This document shows positions 9,171 to 18,982 of a stretch of 64,000 nucleotides of DNA, piece after piece. The notes beneath the pieces were generated by a model that made no database searches, was not told the origin of the DNA, and worked only from the letters and a program-made list of their open reading frames with translations. The translations under genes were made by a program, and so were the position numbers. The stretch spans positions 1 to 64,000 of the forward strand of contig NZ_JAAGVY010000013.1 of assembly GCF_010686655.1 (NCBI RefSeq), written 5' to 3'. Every line of letters begins with the position of its first letter. Positions within the stretch are counted from its first letter, which is position 1. Source of the stretch: Cryomorpha ignava (GTDB lineage: Bacteria > Bacteroidota > Bacteroidia > Flavobacteriales_D > Cryomorphaceae).

Positions 9171-9871
9171 GCACAGAAGCTGCAGCAGTAAATAAAGAAG
9201 TCATTAAAGAGGCTGTTCCGAGAGAACCACTCTTTGGTGCAAAGAATAAACGACTAATTACAGATCCCCTAAATGACGATAACCCAATTACCGTTCAGGT
9301 ACTTGGTATTTGTTCGGCACTGGCTATTACCGTACAGGTACAGCAGGCTGTGGTTATGTCGCTTTCAGTAATATTTGTAATGATATGTGGAAATATCATT
9401 ATCTCTGCTATGAGAAACATTATTCCGTCGCGGATCAGAATTATTGTACAACTTGTGGTAGTTGCCGCTCTTGTAATTTTAGTAAACGAAATTCTGAAAG
9501 CATACTTACCGGATATTTCAGAGAAACTCTCGGTATTCGTTGGTCTGATTATTACCAACTGCATCATTATGGGACGTTTTGAAGCCTTTGCAATGGGAAA
9601 TAAATTATGGCCGTCGGGTCTTGATGCAATCGGTAACGGCTTGGGCTATGCCTGGATATTGGTTGTGGTTGCCGTTGTGCGCGAAGTATTTGGTTCCGGC
9701 GCAATCAGCTTTCCGGGAATTGGTCAGATAAAATTTATTCCGCAAAGCTTTTTTGAAGCTGGGTATATGAATAACAACCTGATGATTTTGCCTCCAAGTG
9801 CACTTATAGTGGTAGGAATTATAATTTGGATTCAGCGCTCGCGCAATCCAAAACTCATTGAAGAAAACTAA
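9167..9871 (+). CDS. nqrD: Na+-translocating NADH:quinone reductase subunit D
   Basis: A 234-residue, six-helix membrane subunit homologous to RnfE and to NqrE. Conserved GRFEAFAMGNKLWPSGLDA and REVFGSG segments are visible. NqrD and NqrE form an inverted pair that holds an Fe-S centre in the membrane. The N-terminus extends about 25 residues beyond the usual start at LFGAKNKRLITDPL, but the overlap with nqrC supports the ATG used. Confidence 0.95.
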   Translation: MSTEAAAVNKEVIKEAVPREPLFGAKNKRLITDPLNDDNPITVQVLGICSALAITVQVQQAVVMSLSVIFVMICGNIIISAMRNIIPSRIRIIVQLVVVAALVILVNEILKAYLPDISEKLSVFVGLIITNCIIMGRFEAFAMGNKLWPSGLDAIGNGLGYAWILVVVAVVREVFGSGAISFPGIGQIKFIPQSFFEAGYMNNNLMILPPSALIVVGIIIWIQRSRNPKLIEEN

Positions 9872-9892
9872 ACAGCATAAAAACTGAAAACT

Positions 9893-10507
9893 ATGGAAGC
9901 TGTAAATATTTTTGTTAAGTCAATTTTTGTTGACAATATGATTTTCGCATACTTCTTGGGTATGTGTTCGTACCTGGCGGTATCAAAAACTGTAAAAACG
10001 GCAGTTGGTCTTGGTGCAGCAGTAATTTTTGTACTTGGTATTACAGTGCCAATTAACTATTTGTTAGAGAATTATGTGCTCAAAGCAGGTGCTTTGGCTT
10101 GGGTAGATCCAAGCATGGCAACTGTTGATTTGGGCTTTCTGAGCTTTATTATGTTCATCGCCGTTATTGCATCAATGGTGCAGTTGGTAGAGATGATAGT
10201 TGAGAAGTTTGCTCCAGCACTTTACGGTGCTCTTGGTATTTTCCTTCCACTTATTGCCGTAAACTGTTCTATTTTGGGGGGTGCATTGTTTATGCAAGAG
10301 CGCCAATATCCAAATATTACAGATGCTACGGTATTTGGTTTGGGTAGTGGTGTTGGCTGGTTTTTGGCTATTGTAGCCATTGCAGCTATTCGCGAAAAAA
10401 TACGTTATTCGAATGTTCCCGCACCATTGCGTGGCCTTGGTATCACATTTATCATTACCGGCCTTATGGGTATAGGATTTATGTCCTTTATGGGAATTGA
10501 ACTTTAA
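9893..10507 (+). CDS. nqrE: Na+-translocating NADH:quinone reductase subunit E
   Basis: A 204-residue, six-helix membrane subunit. Conserved [20 protein letters not shown] and the NCSILGG block are present; their cysteines correspond to the membrane Fe-S ligands. It starts 21 bp after nqrD in the same operon. Confidence 0.96.
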   Translation: MEAVNIFVKSIFVDNMIFAYFLGMCSYLAVSKTVKTAVGLGAAVIFVLGITVPINYLLENYVLKAGALAWVDPSMATVDLGFLSFIMFIAVIASMVQLVEMIVEKFAPALYGALGIFLPLIAVNCSILGGALFMQERQYPNITDATVFGLGSGVGWFLAIVAIAAIREKIRYSNVPAPLRGLGITFIITGLMGIGFMSFMGIEL

Positions 10508-10545
10508 TAGAATACAACTGTTTATTCAGTAAATAATATCGAATT

Positions 10546-11844
10546 ATGAGCGTTACGATAATTGCATCAATAATTGTGTTCATGGCAGTTACCCTGCTTC
10601 TTGTAGGTGTGTTGCTGTTCGCAAAATCTAAACTATCGCCTTCGGGTCCAGTAAAAATTACCATCAATGGCGAAAAAACCATTAAAGTAGAATCGGGTGA
10701 TACCGTGCTTACTACGTTGAGTAATCACAAAATATTCCTCCCATCGGCATGTGGTGGTGGTGGTACATGCGCCATGTGCAAATGCCAGGTGCACGAAGGC
10801 GGTGGAAGTATTCTGCCTACGGAAGTACCTTACTTCTCACGTAAAGAAATTGCCGAAGATTACCGCCTTGGTTGCCAGGTTAAGGTAAAGCAAGACATGA
10901 AAATTGAAATACCTGAAGAGATTTTTGGTATCAAGAAATGGGAGTGTGAAGTGGTAAGTAATTACAACGTGGCATCTTTCATTAAAGAGTTTATAGTAAA
11001 ACTCCCTGAGGGAGAGCATCTGGACTTTGAAGCGGGTGGATATATTCAGATAGATGTTCCGCGAATTGAATTGGAATTTAAGGATATGGACATTACTTCT
11101 CATCCTGATTTGGAAAGAGATCCAATGGACTTTAAAGGCGAATGGGATAAGTTTGGACTTTGGGATCTGAAAATGAAAAATCCTGAAATGATTTTTCGTG
11201 CTTATTCAATGGCCAATCACCCTGCGGAAGGAAATATCGTAATGCTGAATATTCGTATTGCGACGCCACCATGGGATAGAGCTAAAAACAAATGGATGGA
11301 TGTAAATCCAGGTATTTGCTCTTCGTATGTATTCGGATGTAAGCCTGGTGATAAAGTAACCATCAGTGGTCCTTATGGTGAGTTCTTTATTAAAGATACG
11401 GGTTCTGAAATGCTCTATATTGGCGGTGGTGCCGGAATGGCTCCAATGCGCTCGCACCTTTTTCACTTATTTCACACGCTTAAAACAGATCGTAAAGTAT
11501 CATATTGGTACGGTGGCCGTTCTAAACGAGAACTATTCTACTTAGATCACTTCCGCGCAATTGAAAAAGAATTCCCGAACTTTACATTCAATATTGTTCT
11601 ATCAGAACCGGTTCCTGCCGATAATTGGAAAGTGAAAAAAGATCTTGATGACAAGGAAGGTGATGGATTTACCGGATTTGTGCACCAAGCGGTTATAGAT
11701 CAATACTTAAACAATCACGACGCACCTGAAGATATTGAATTCTACTTCTGTGGTCCTCCACTAATGAATGCAGCTGTTCTAAAAATGGTTGATGATTGGG
11801 GTGTGCCACCAGAGAATGTTGCTTTTGATGACTTTGGCGGATAG
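10546..11844 (+). CDS. nqrF: Na+-translocating NADH:quinone reductase subunit F
   Basis: A 432-residue NADH-oxidising subunit, the electron entry point of the complex. In order: one transmembrane helix (about 3-25), a 2Fe-2S ferredoxin domain with ligands C69, C75, C78 and C110 in [10 protein letters not shown]...GC, an FAD domain with the RAYSMAN motif starting at R218, and an NADH domain with [12 protein letters not shown] and the C-terminal CGPP...DDFGG. All cofactor residues are intact. It is the last gene of the operon, followed by a terminator. Confidence 0.97.
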   Translation: MSVTIIASIIVFMAVTLLLVGVLLFAKSKLSPSGPVKITINGEKTIKVESGDTVLTTLSNHKIFLPSACGGGGTCAMCKCQVHEGGGSILPTEVPYFSRKEIAEDYRLGCQVKVKQDMKIEIPEEIFGIKKWECEVVSNYNVASFIKEFIVKLPEGEHLDFEAGGYIQIDVPRIELEFKDMDITSHPDLERDPMDFKGEWDKFGLWDLKMKNPEMIFRAYSMANHPAEGNIVMLNIRIATPPWDRAKNKWMDVNPGICSSYVFGCKPGDKVTISGPYGEFFIKDTGSEMLYIGGGAGMAPMRSHLFHLFHTLKTDRKVSYWYGGRSKRELFYLDHFRAIEKEFPNFTFNIVLSEPVPADNWKVKKDLDDKEGDGFTGFVHQAVIDQYLNNHDAPEDIEFYFCGPPLMNAAVLKMVDDWGVPPENVAFDDFGG

Positions 11845-11986
11845 GTTGCAATAGGCAATTGAGCTAAAAGCTTTAAGCTATCAGGTGTAAACTTGCGCTT
11901 TCTCTCATCGCTGGGTGTGTAGAATGATACGGGAAGAGAAGTCGGGTGGTGCGCGAAGCTTAATTTTTAATTTGAAATAATTGTTA

Positions 11987-12018
11987 TACCCGCAAGCACT
12001 GCTTGTGGGTATTTTTTT
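11987..12018 (+). terminator. Terminator of the nqr operon
   Basis: An 11-bp stem, TACCCGCAAGC (11987-11997) and GCTTGTGGGTA (12001-12011), contains one G-U wobble and a 3-base loop and is followed by seven T. It lies about 140 bp after the nqrF stop. The intervening 140 bp hold no recognisable gene. Confidence 0.85.
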
Positions 12019-12164
12019 GGTTGTCATTTTTGATTTCGATTTCAGTATTCTGGAAAAGATTTAAATAACCTGAGTTCGGCAATTAGAAGGGAATTTAGAT
12101 TTTCATAAATTTCAGGATCACAGACGAATGCGTTGCGAATTGGGAGCCAAAGACAAATCTCTAA

Positions 12165-12196
12165 TAAAAAAGCCCACAACTCTCGTTGCAGGCTTT
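12165..12196 (-). terminator. Terminator for the PH-like membrane protein gene
   Basis: Read on the minus strand, AAAGCCTGCAAC, loop GAGA, GTTGTGGGCTTT forms a 12-bp stem with two G-U pairs, followed by a T tract. The wobble pairs work only in the minus-strand RNA, which points to the gene ending at 12243. The plus-strand side of this interval shows no gene. Confidence 0.75.
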
Positions 12197-12242
12197 TATT
12201 TTCATAGACCGGTTTCGGCAGCTTCCTACCTTCCACTTGGTC

Positions 12243-12743
12243 TTATTTCTCTATTCTTTTGCCTAATGCCTTTTTAATACTTCGCTTTAGAGCAGCAGTT
12301 TCGCGGGTGCCAATAAAGTATCGCTCACCATCTTTTGTAATTACCGCAATTCCATTTCGGCCGGAGAGTGTAAACTTCTTTTCGTACCAAAATTTCATAT
12401 TGCTGCCGTGCATGTGGGCAACCTTTGGAGTTTCAATTACTTTGCATTCTTCAACTTCATCCCATTTAATTCTCTTCTTTTTGGTGTGAAGGGGGCTCAT
12501 TTTATAGTCAATACCTTTTTTGGTTACTGCTACTTTAAGTTGCAATCTGATTAAAACCCAAAGGCCTAATCCCACAACTAGAACAGCAATTCCCAATAAA
12601 AATACGGGTATAGCATTTTCAAAGCTATTCATATACAACTCATGGCCCAATAAAAATAAGCTATACGCAAGAAGTGTTATAAAAACGCCAAGTAATAACG
12701 GATCTTTAATTTTTTGTTTTTCTGTGAAAAATTTACGTGCCAT
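12243..12743 (-). CDS. Membrane protein with PH-like domain
   Basis: A 166-residue protein with two adjacent transmembrane helices (about residues 15-35 and 43-66), then a basic soluble domain whose pattern (VTKKGIDYKM...IKWDEVEECKVIE...VITKDGERYFIGTRE) resembles bacterial PH domains found after two-helix anchors. No enzymatic motif is visible and the role is unknown. It stands alone: 217 bp of apparently empty DNA separate it from the VWA gene upstream, and a terminator follows it. Confidence 0.7.
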   Translation of the reverse strand: MARKFFTEKQKIKDPLLLGVFITLLAYSLFLLGHELYMNSFENAIPVFLLGIAVLVVGLGLWVLIRLQLKVAVTKKGIDYKMSPLHTKKKRIKWDEVEECKVIETPKVAHMHGSNMKFWYEKKFTLSGRNGIAVITKDGERYFIGTRETAALKRSIKKALGKRIEK

Positions 12744-12960
12744 AATTCTGTTCTTAACAATAAGGTAACATAAAGGTAATGATAATTTTACTCATACCAA
12801 AACATAAGGTTTCAGTAGAATGTGTAATTCTCTGTATTACAGCATTATTAACCTCTAAAAATAATCTTGAAATATTCGGAGAACCGCTAATATACGTAAA
12901 ATGATTGGATTTCTAACCCAATGTTACCAAATCATTAACGCATTTTCGTGCCACAGCAAA

Positions 12961-14055
12961 TTACCCTTTTCGTTTTCTATTGCGTTCATAATCGCTAAAA
13001 ATCCACTCGCCCAATCCGCCTAAGCCGGTGTAAATGGCTCTCCCGTTATTGGCTTCAGTGAAGTCTTCTACGAATTTTTGCAAATAAGGATCTTCGGCTA
13101 TCATAAAGGTGGTAATGGGTATGTGAATCTTGCGCGCTTCACCAGCCAGATTCAAGCATTTATTGACTATAACCGGATCGAGACCAAAACTATTTTTATA
13201 ATACCCGCCTTCTACTTTCAAGCAGCTTGGTTTCCCATCGGTAATCATAAAGATTTGCTTATTCGAATTTTTTCTTCTACGCAACAAGTCCATTGCGAGT
13301 AGCAAGCCCGCCACCGTATTCGTATGAAATGGTCCTACCTTTAAATAAGGTAAATCTTTAATCCCAATCTGCCAGGCATCATTTCCAAATACCACAATAT
13401 CGAGTGTGTCTTTGGGATACCGGGTAGTAATAAATTCCGAAAGTGCCATAGCTACTTTTTTGGCTGGAGTAATTCGGTCTTCGCCGTATAAAATCATACT
13501 GTGCGAAATATCAATCATTAATACCGTAGAAGCAGATGTTTTGATCTCGGTTTCATTCACCTCTAGATCTTGCTCGAATAAGGAAAAATCGCCAATTCCG
13601 CCGCGCACCTGTGCATTGCGTATGCTATTGCTAAAATCTATTTCGTGGGTAGAATCACCAAATCTATATGGCCGTTTATCGCCTGTAGGTTCATCACCCT
13701 TGCCCGCTTCGTTTGTTCGGTGGCCGCCCTCAGCGCTTCGTTTCATTTTCCCAAAAACCTGATCTAAGGAGCGCCTTCTAACAGCTTGTTCCGATTTTGC
13801 CGTGAGGCCACCTCCAGTGCCATCTCCCGGTTCTCTCAAATATCCTTTTTCAAAAAGGTCTTCGATGAAATCATCAATTGTATAATTCTCTGTGGTGAGA
13901 TTGTGCGCTTTATCGAGTTCGCGCATCCACTCAAGCGCCTCTTCCACATCGCCCGAAGTGTGAGTAACCAGCTCGAGAAAAATGGGGAGCAATTTTTCAA
14001 AAGGCGAGCGGTCGTCTTTTTCGGGAATATATTCTGTAAAATTAAATCCTTGCAT
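12961..14055 (-). CDS. VWA-domain protein
   Basis: A 364-residue cytoplasmic protein with a helical N-terminal region (about 1-140, acidic, with a glycine-rich linker) and a C-terminal von Willebrand factor A domain. The metal-binding MIDAS motif DISHS is intact near residue 183, with the later T and D positions around FHTNTVAG and FMITDGKP. Such proteins usually work with a MoxR-type AAA+ ATPase as chaperone pairs; no ATPase partner lies in this window. The exact substrate is unknown. Confidence 0.82.
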   Translation of the reverse strand: MQGFNFTEYIPEKDDRSPFEKLLPIFLELVTHTSGDVEEALEWMRELDKAHNLTTENYTIDDFIEDLFEKGYLREPGDGTGGGLTAKSEQAVRRRSLDQVFGKMKRSAEGGHRTNEAGKGDEPTGDKRPYRFGDSTHEIDFSNSIRNAQVRGGIGDFSLFEQDLEVNETEIKTSASTVLMIDISHSMILYGEDRITPAKKVAMALSEFITTRYPKDTLDIVVFGNDAWQIGIKDLPYLKVGPFHTNTVAGLLLAMDLLRRRKNSNKQIFMITDGKPSCLKVEGGYYKNSFGLDPVIVNKCLNLAGEARKIHIPITTFMIAEDPYLQKFVEDFTEANNGRAIYTGLGGLGEWIFSDYERNRKRKG

Positions 14056-14132
14056 AGTTTGAGTAAAGATAAAAATACCATTGAAAATAGGGTGTTACCG
14101 TTCTACATAACAAGGCAACCACTCACCTTGTT

Positions 14133-14166
14133 TTGTATGGTTCTTGAAAGGCTTTTTATACTTTTG
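14133..14166 (+). promoter_or_regulatory. Promoter of the first mechanosensitive channel gene
   Basis: TTG (14133-14135) and TACTTTTG (14159-14166) are spaced by 23 bp. The -7 element ends 4 bp before the ATG at 14171, so the mRNA is probably leaderless. This argues against any start further upstream. Confidence 0.6.
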
Positions 14167-14170
14167 TATT

Positions 14171-15472
14171 ATGTCAGATAATGAAACTCAGTTTGCACAA
14201 TTTATTGAAGATTGGCTCCTGGATAATTTAGGAGTTGACCCCTCGAATACCCAGTTCCTGAAAATGGTCATTCTGGTTGTTGTCACCGTTTTAGTGGCTA
14301 TTATTTTAAGGACTCTTGGCCAGTTTTTTATCAATAAGTTTATAAAGCGAGTGGTTCAACGCACATCTGCCAAGTGGGATGATGTATTAATGGACGAGGG
14401 CGTTTTTAGAAAACTGGGTTACCTGGTACCGGCAATCTACATTACGGGCGCCCTTCCCTTTGTCTTCACAGATTATCCTGGTTGGATTCCAGCAATAAAG
14501 ACACTTACCTCTGCTTATATTGCATTGGTCATAGTTAGAATTTTTATCTCTTTTATTTCGGCTACCAATATTTACTTTAGCCGCTCCGAACGCTTTAAGG
14601 ATAAGCCCATTGGCAGTTTTACCCAGCTTGCTAAAATTATTGTTTGGATAACAGGAATTATTTTTGTGCTGTCCATTTTAATAGACAGAAATCCCATCGC
14701 CCTTTTTGGCGCCATGGGGGCAATCTCTGCGGTTCTACTCTTAATTTTTAAGGATACGATCTTAGGATTTATCGCCAGTATTCAGCTTACTATTAATGAT
14801 ATGGTGCGTATTGGCGATTGGGTTTCTGTGCCAAAGTACGGAGCAGATGGAGATGTGATGGAAATTTACCTCACTACAATCAAGGTGAAAAATTGGGACA
14901 ATACTATTTCAACTGTACCAACTTATTCTTTTGTTAGCGACAGCTTTAAAAACTGGCGCGGAATGCAGGAAAGCGGAGGGAGAAGAATTAAGCGCGCCAT
15001 TAGTTTTAAAATTTCTTCTGTTCAATTTGTGGATGATGAAATGCTCGAACGCTTTTCTAAAATTGAGCTTGCCCAGCCACATATCGAAAAAAGAAGCGCC
15101 GAAATAAAGATCTATAATGAAGAGAAGGCTGTAAATACAGAGGCGTCTATTGTTAATGGCAGACGCATGACGAATCTTGGAATTTTTAGAGCCTATATTT
15201 TAAATGTACTTCGCCACAACCCGAATATCAATCAGGACTTGGTTTGTATGGTGCGACAGCAGGACCCTACTGAACTGGGCGTGCCACTTGAAGTTTACTG
15301 CTTTTCGAGAATAAAATCATGGATTGAATACGAGGGAATTCAATCTGATATATTTGATCATATTCTCGCAACAGCCAATCATTTCGACCTTGAAGTTTTT
15401 GAAAATCCCGCCAGTTCCGATATTAGGAACTTAAGGATAATTAATCCTAAACCAATCCTAAACCATGACTAA
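14171..15472 (+). CDS. MscS-family mechanosensitive ion channel (YbdG-like size)
   Basis: A 433-residue membrane protein with about five helices, then the MscS core: pore helix region (IALFGAMGAISAVLLLIFKDT), the beta domain (VRIGDWVSVPKYGADGDV, TIKVKNWDNTISTVPTYSF) and a long C-terminal cytoplasmic part. The proportions resemble the YbdG/YnaI branch rather than minimal MscS. It should open under membrane tension on osmotic downshock. The ATG at 14171 is preferred over an upstream TTG because the promoter lies between them. Its last 8 bp overlap the next gene. Confidence 0.88.
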   Translation: MSDNETQFAQFIEDWLLDNLGVDPSNTQFLKMVILVVVTVLVAIILRTLGQFFINKFIKRVVQRTSAKWDDVLMDEGVFRKLGYLVPAIYITGALPFVFTDYPGWIPAIKTLTSAYIALVIVRIFISFISATNIYFSRSERFKDKPIGSFTQLAKIIVWITGIIFVLSILIDRNPIALFGAMGAISAVLLLIFKDTILGFIASIQLTINDMVRIGDWVSVPKYGADGDVMEIYLTTIKVKNWDNTISTVPTYSFVSDSFKNWRGMQESGGRRIKRAISFKISSVQFVDDEMLERFSKIELAQPHIEKRSAEIKIYNEEKAVNTEASIVNGRRMTNLGIFRAYILNVLRHNPNINQDLVCMVRQQDPTELGVPLEVYCFSRIKSWIEYEGIQSDIFDHILATANHFDLEVFENPASSDIRNLRIINPKPILNHD

Positions 15473-16268
15473 AAACCACGAAATTGATTTCAAGATTATA
15501 GGCGAAGAGCTGCAATGTGTAGAAATTGAGCTTGATCCGCAAGAAGCTGTTGTAGCCGAAGCAGGATCGCTCATGTATATGGACGATACCATAGAGATGA
15601 AAACCATTTTTGGTGATGGATCAGACAAAGAAAGCGGTATTTTGGGTAAATTTTTATCGGCTGGTAAGCGCGTCCTCACCGGCGAAAGTCTCTTCCTTAC
15701 GACCTACACAAACCAAGGTTATGGCAAAAGACAAGTGACTTTTGCAGCACCGTATCCGGGAAAAGTTGTGCCTTTTAATCTGACTCATTACGACGGAAAG
15801 ATAATTTGCCAAAAATCTGCCTTTCTCTGTGCTGCAAAAGGCGTAGCGGTGGGAATAGAATTTCAAAAACGCATAGGCGTAGGGCTTTTTGGAGGCGAAG
15901 GCTTCATTATGCAAAAGCTGGAAGGCGACGGTTTGGCTTTTGTACACGCCGGTGGAACTATCATCACGCGCGAGCTTGGCCCGGGCGATGTTTTGCGTGT
16001 AGACACAGGTTGCCTCGTTGCATTTACCCAATCTGTTGATTATAATATAGAAATGGTACGCGGTATCCGCAATGCTTTCTTTGGAGGCGAAGGATTGTTT
16101 CTGGCTACCCTTCGCGGCCCGGGAAGAGTATGGATTCAAAGTATGCCTTTTAGCCGACTGGCCGATAAGATTATTTCTGCCGCGCCAAAAATGGGTGGAA
16201 AGCGTAGAGGCGAAGGCAGTATTCTGGGCGGTCTAGGCGGTTTGCTCGATGGCGATAACAGACTCTAA
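15465..16268 (+). CDS. AIM24 / TIGR00266 family protein
   Basis: A 267-residue protein that fits the AIM24 family across its whole length: VEIELDPQEAVVAEAGSLMY, FLTTYTNQG, PGKVVPFNL, and VEIVRG-like IEMVRGIRNAFFGGEG near the C-terminus. The fold is a beta-solenoid of unknown bacterial function; the yeast namesake is a mitochondrial inner-membrane organiser. It overlaps the channel gene by 8 bp, so the two are translationally coupled and may serve the membrane together. Its stop overlaps the convergent peptidase stop. Confidence 0.9.
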   Translation: MTKNHEIDFKIIGEELQCVEIELDPQEAVVAEAGSLMYMDDTIEMKTIFGDGSDKESGILGKFLSAGKRVLTGESLFLTTYTNQGYGKRQVTFAAPYPGKVVPFNLTHYDGKIICQKSAFLCAAKGVAVGIEFQKRIGVGLFGGEGFIMQKLEGDGLAFVHAGGTIITRELGPGDVLRVDTGCLVAFTQSVDYNIEMVRGIRNAFFGGEGLFLATLRGPGRVWIQSMPFSRLADKIISAAPKMGGKRRGEGSILGGLGGLLDGDNRL

Positions 16269-17647
16269 TTATTTATTTCTTCAGGCATTCCATATTTGTC
16301 AATCAGATATATTAGCGCAGTCATTGTAGCCGTTCCAAGTTCGAGCTCCCGCTTGTTTACATTTTCAAACACATCGTTTGCTGTGTGATGAATGTCAAAA
16401 TAGCGTTGGCTATCAGGTATAAAGCCAATTAATGCTGCGCCTGTATCGCGCAAATAATTAATGTCAACTCCACCATAACCTTTTTTCATTATGTGAATAT
16501 TATAAGGTTCAAAAAGCGGAAGCCATTCATTTAAATACGCAATGTCTGTCGCTGTACCGTCAATGTGGAACCCACGCGGAGTGAAACCACCACGATCGCT
16601 CTCCATTGCAGCTATGTGTTTGTCGCCGCGCTCTTTGCAGTATTCGGCGTAAGCCTTACCTCCACGCGAACCATTTTCTTCATTCATGAAAAACACACAG
16701 CGAATGGTATGTTGCGGCTTAATGCCAAGAGCTTTAAAAATTCTCAGCATTTCTAATGACTGAACTACTCCCGCACCATCGTCGTGCGCACCTTCTCCTA
16801 CATCCCAGCTATCAAGATGACCACCAACACTTATTACCCGATCGGGAAAATCTGTACCGGTAATTTCTGCAACAACATTGTAAGAGGCTACATCGGGGTG
16901 CAGCTTGCAATTTGATTCAAGTTCAAGTTCTAAATTTGGATTTTTTTCTAAGGCAGTCGCCAAATAAAAAGCCGAGTTTGTGCTTAGTGCAAATGCCGGA
17001 ATACTATCCGTTCCTTCCTCGTAAACCATGATTCCGGTATGCGGAAAATCATCGGCACGTAATCCTAAAGATCGCATTACAAAACCAATAGCCCCTTTTT
17101 TTGCTGCTTCGGAAGGGCCTACCACACGCCCTCCGGCACAACCGCCATAGGCATTAAACGTATCAATGAGTTTTGCATTCATTCCCTGATTTAAAAATAC
17201 AATCTTGCCATTTAAAGATCCTTCAGGCGCATCTTTGAGAGCTTGAAGTGTTTGAAATTCTACAACCTTTCCTTTTAATTTTCCATTTGTCCCAGTGCTA
17301 AACCCAAGTGCTAATACATCAAGTTCTTTATTTTCAGAAAGTATCCGACATTTTTCCGGCTCACCACGTACCCATTTAGGAACCATTACCGGTTCAAGCC
17401 ATACCTTGTCAAATCCGTAGCCTTTCATTTTTTCCTCACTCCACTCAACGGCTCTTTCTGCGCTTGCAGACCCGCTAAGCCTGTGGCCAATGTCCTTACA
17501 AAGTTCCCTAAGATTTTCATATCCTTCTCCATTTATAAGTGCTTCATCGTAAATCTCCCTTATTTTGAGACTATCCGTTTGTCCAAGCAAGCTGCCTGAC
17601 CAAATTATAAGAGTGAAAAAACAAAATGCGCTGTTGATGAATTTCAT
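16265..17647 (-). CDS. Secreted M28-family aminopeptidase / carboxypeptidase Q-like
   Basis: A 460-residue exported metallopeptidase. The signal peptide ends at LLGQ; this needs the Met at 17647 rather than an upstream codon. A PA domain (about 130-230) precedes an M28 catalytic domain with zinc ligands in GGHLDSWDVGEGAHDDGAG, FFMNEENGSRGG, AMESDRGG and a late HHTAND. All look intact. It probably trims peptides in the periplasm or outside the cell. Convergent with the AIM24 gene, with 4 bp overlap. Confidence 0.92.
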   Translation of the reverse strand: MKFINSAFCFFTLIIWSGSLLGQTDSLKIREIYDEALINGEGYENLRELCKDIGHRLSGSASAERAVEWSEEKMKGYGFDKVWLEPVMVPKWVRGEPEKCRILSENKELDVLALGFSTGTNGKLKGKVVEFQTLQALKDAPEGSLNGKIVFLNQGMNAKLIDTFNAYGGCAGGRVVGPSEAAKKGAIGFVMRSLGLRADDFPHTGIMVYEEGTDSIPAFALSTNSAFYLATALEKNPNLELELESNCKLHPDVASYNVVAEITGTDFPDRVISVGGHLDSWDVGEGAHDDGAGVVQSLEMLRIFKALGIKPQHTIRCVFFMNEENGSRGGKAYAEYCKERGDKHIAAMESDRGGFTPRGFHIDGTATDIAYLNEWLPLFEPYNIHIMKKGYGGVDINYLRDTGAALIGFIPDSQRYFDIHHTANDVFENVNKRELELGTATMTALIYLIDKYGMPEEINN

Positions 17648-17949
17648 ATTATCTGGATATTTTGCAAAATCTGGACGAAAGTAGGTAATTAAAAGACTCA
17701 AGTCTTTCGATCAAGCCAAAAGGCATGGCTTAAGTTGCAGGCATTAGGCTGTTTCTACCAAACTGCTTTCTGTGAACTTTAAAGATTCAGCCGTGCTTTG
17801 TTAATAATAAGTGCCACAGCATCGCAACTTAGCGGCCTTGGCGCACCCTGGCGTTTGTGCGGTTTTGACACGCACAACTATTCGAATGCCATTCTATACA
17901 TTCCGTGTTTATTGCAACTTTAAGCTCTTTTCCACCATATTTTTCTCTA

Positions 17950-17977
17950 AGCTCGTAGCTTGCAGCTTGCAGCTAAA
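17950..17977. repeat. Heptanucleotide repeat, AGCTTGC type
   Basis: Four 7-bp units (AGCTCGT, AGCTTGC, AGCTTGC, AGCTAAA) lie in the intergenic region and overlap the -33 box of the nitroreductase promoter. The rest of the 360-bp gap (17648-18008) has no convincing gene. Confidence 0.6.
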
Positions 17978-17989
17978 TAGCTATTTTTG
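17960..17989 (+). promoter_or_regulatory. Promoter of the nitroreductase gene
   Basis: TTG (17960-17962), 19 bp, TATTTTTG (17982-17989): an exact match to the Bacteroidota promoter consensus. It sits 19 bp before the ATG at 18009 and shows that the open frame further upstream is not coding. Confidence 0.8.
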
Positions 17990-18008
17990 CAGACTTGCAA
18001 CACAAACT

Positions 18009-18593
18009 ATGAAGTACGATTTAAGCGAAATTAATGGCGTAATCAGAGATCGCCGCACCATATATCCCGAAGAATATACTGACAGAATCGTTCAGAAAGA
18101 GATGGTTCAACAAATCATTTCAAATGCTACATGGGCTCCCACGCATGGAAAAACACAACCCTGGCGATTTAAAGTTTATAGCGGAGAAGGGCGGTTAAAA
18201 CTTTTGGAAATTGTGCGAAAGCTCTATACCGATTGTACCCCCGCCGAAGATTATAATAAGCATAAGCTAGCGCGAATGGAACAGCGGATTGAGAGAACTT
18301 CTGTATTGATTTTGCTTATTATGTGCCGAACCGAAAATACCAAAATTCCAAAAATCGAAGAAATTGAGGCTGTAGCTTGTGCCGGTCAGAATATGCTGCT
18401 CACGGCTGCTGCGTATGGTTTAGGAGGGTATTGGTCTTCGCCAAAATATTTCTACACGCCCGAAGCAAATGCTGCTTTTGGTTTGAAGGACGATGATTTT
18501 ATACAGGGATTAATCTATCTGGGATACCCGTCTGTAGATTGGCCGAAAAGCCACCGTAAACCGGTAGAATATGTAACTGAATGGATTGATTAA
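18009..18593 (+). CDS. Nitroreductase-family protein
   Basis: A 194-residue FMN-dependent oxidoreductase of the nitroreductase fold: RRTIYPEEY at the N-terminus (FMN phosphate contact), ATWAPTHGKTQPWRF (isoalloxazine side), and AAAYGLGGYWSSP followed by GLIYLGYP. The compact length and the single-domain layout resemble the YdjA/TdsD type. The substrate cannot be told from sequence. It is followed 3 bp later by a small membrane protein, probably in the same operon. Confidence 0.9.
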   Translation: MKYDLSEINGVIRDRRTIYPEEYTDRIVQKEMVQQIISNATWAPTHGKTQPWRFKVYSGEGRLKLLEIVRKLYTDCTPAEDYNKHKLARMEQRIERTSVLILLIMCRTENTKIPKIEEIEAVACAGQNMLLTAAAYGLGGYWSSPKYFYTPEANAAFGLKDDDFIQGLIYLGYPSVDWPKSHRKPVEYVTEWID

Positions 18594-18596
18594 TTA

Positions 18597-18929
18597 ATGG
18601 CCAATTTTAAATATAAAAACTTTGAAACCCACGAGCGGCAGCGCTCCTATCTCGTGTTTTATTTTTATGCGCGCGATCCCGCCGATTATTTTGAAAGCTT
18701 GCTTATCGAACACGATATTCCTTATGAGCGTGGACAAGGAAAAGATTTGGTGAAACGGCATTTAATAGGTGTACACCGCGACCATCACGCAAAAGCCGAG
18801 GAACTAAACGACATTACTGGCAATTTTTTCAGAAAGCCGTTTTTGGGAACTATCAAGATGCGCAATGTTGTATTAATTTTTACGTTAGTGATCATAATTC
18901 TGGCGCTAATCGGCTACTTTAAGCGGTAA
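18597..18929 (+). CDS. Small protein with C-terminal membrane anchor
   Basis: A 110-residue protein: a basic and aromatic soluble part (about 1-85), then one transmembrane helix (VVLIFTLVIIILALIGYF, about 90-107). The N-terminal part has a ferredoxin-like alternation (FETHERQRSYLVFYFYARD...FESLLIEHDIPYERG) reminiscent of small DUF2007-like signal-transducer domains, but I cannot name it. Positioned just after the nitroreductase and likely co-transcribed. Confidence 0.7.
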   Translation: MANFKYKNFETHERQRSYLVFYFYARDPADYFESLLIEHDIPYERGQGKDLVKRHLIGVHRDHHAKAEELNDITGNFFRKPFLGTIKMRNVVLIFTLVIIILALIGYFKR

Positions 18930-18982
18930 GGGCGTAACAAAATTTGCTGTATTGAGTAAATAAAGGCAACCTTATAACTTTA

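Noticed and set aside
12042-12236. Open frame of 64 codons on the minus strand after the nqr terminator
   Set aside because: It contains the terminator hairpin at 12165-12196 inside its frame, has no clear start signal and no recognisable domain.
17811-18008. N-terminal extension of the nitroreductase
   Set aside because: An exact consensus promoter lies inside it, and the family sequence begins only at the Met at 18009.
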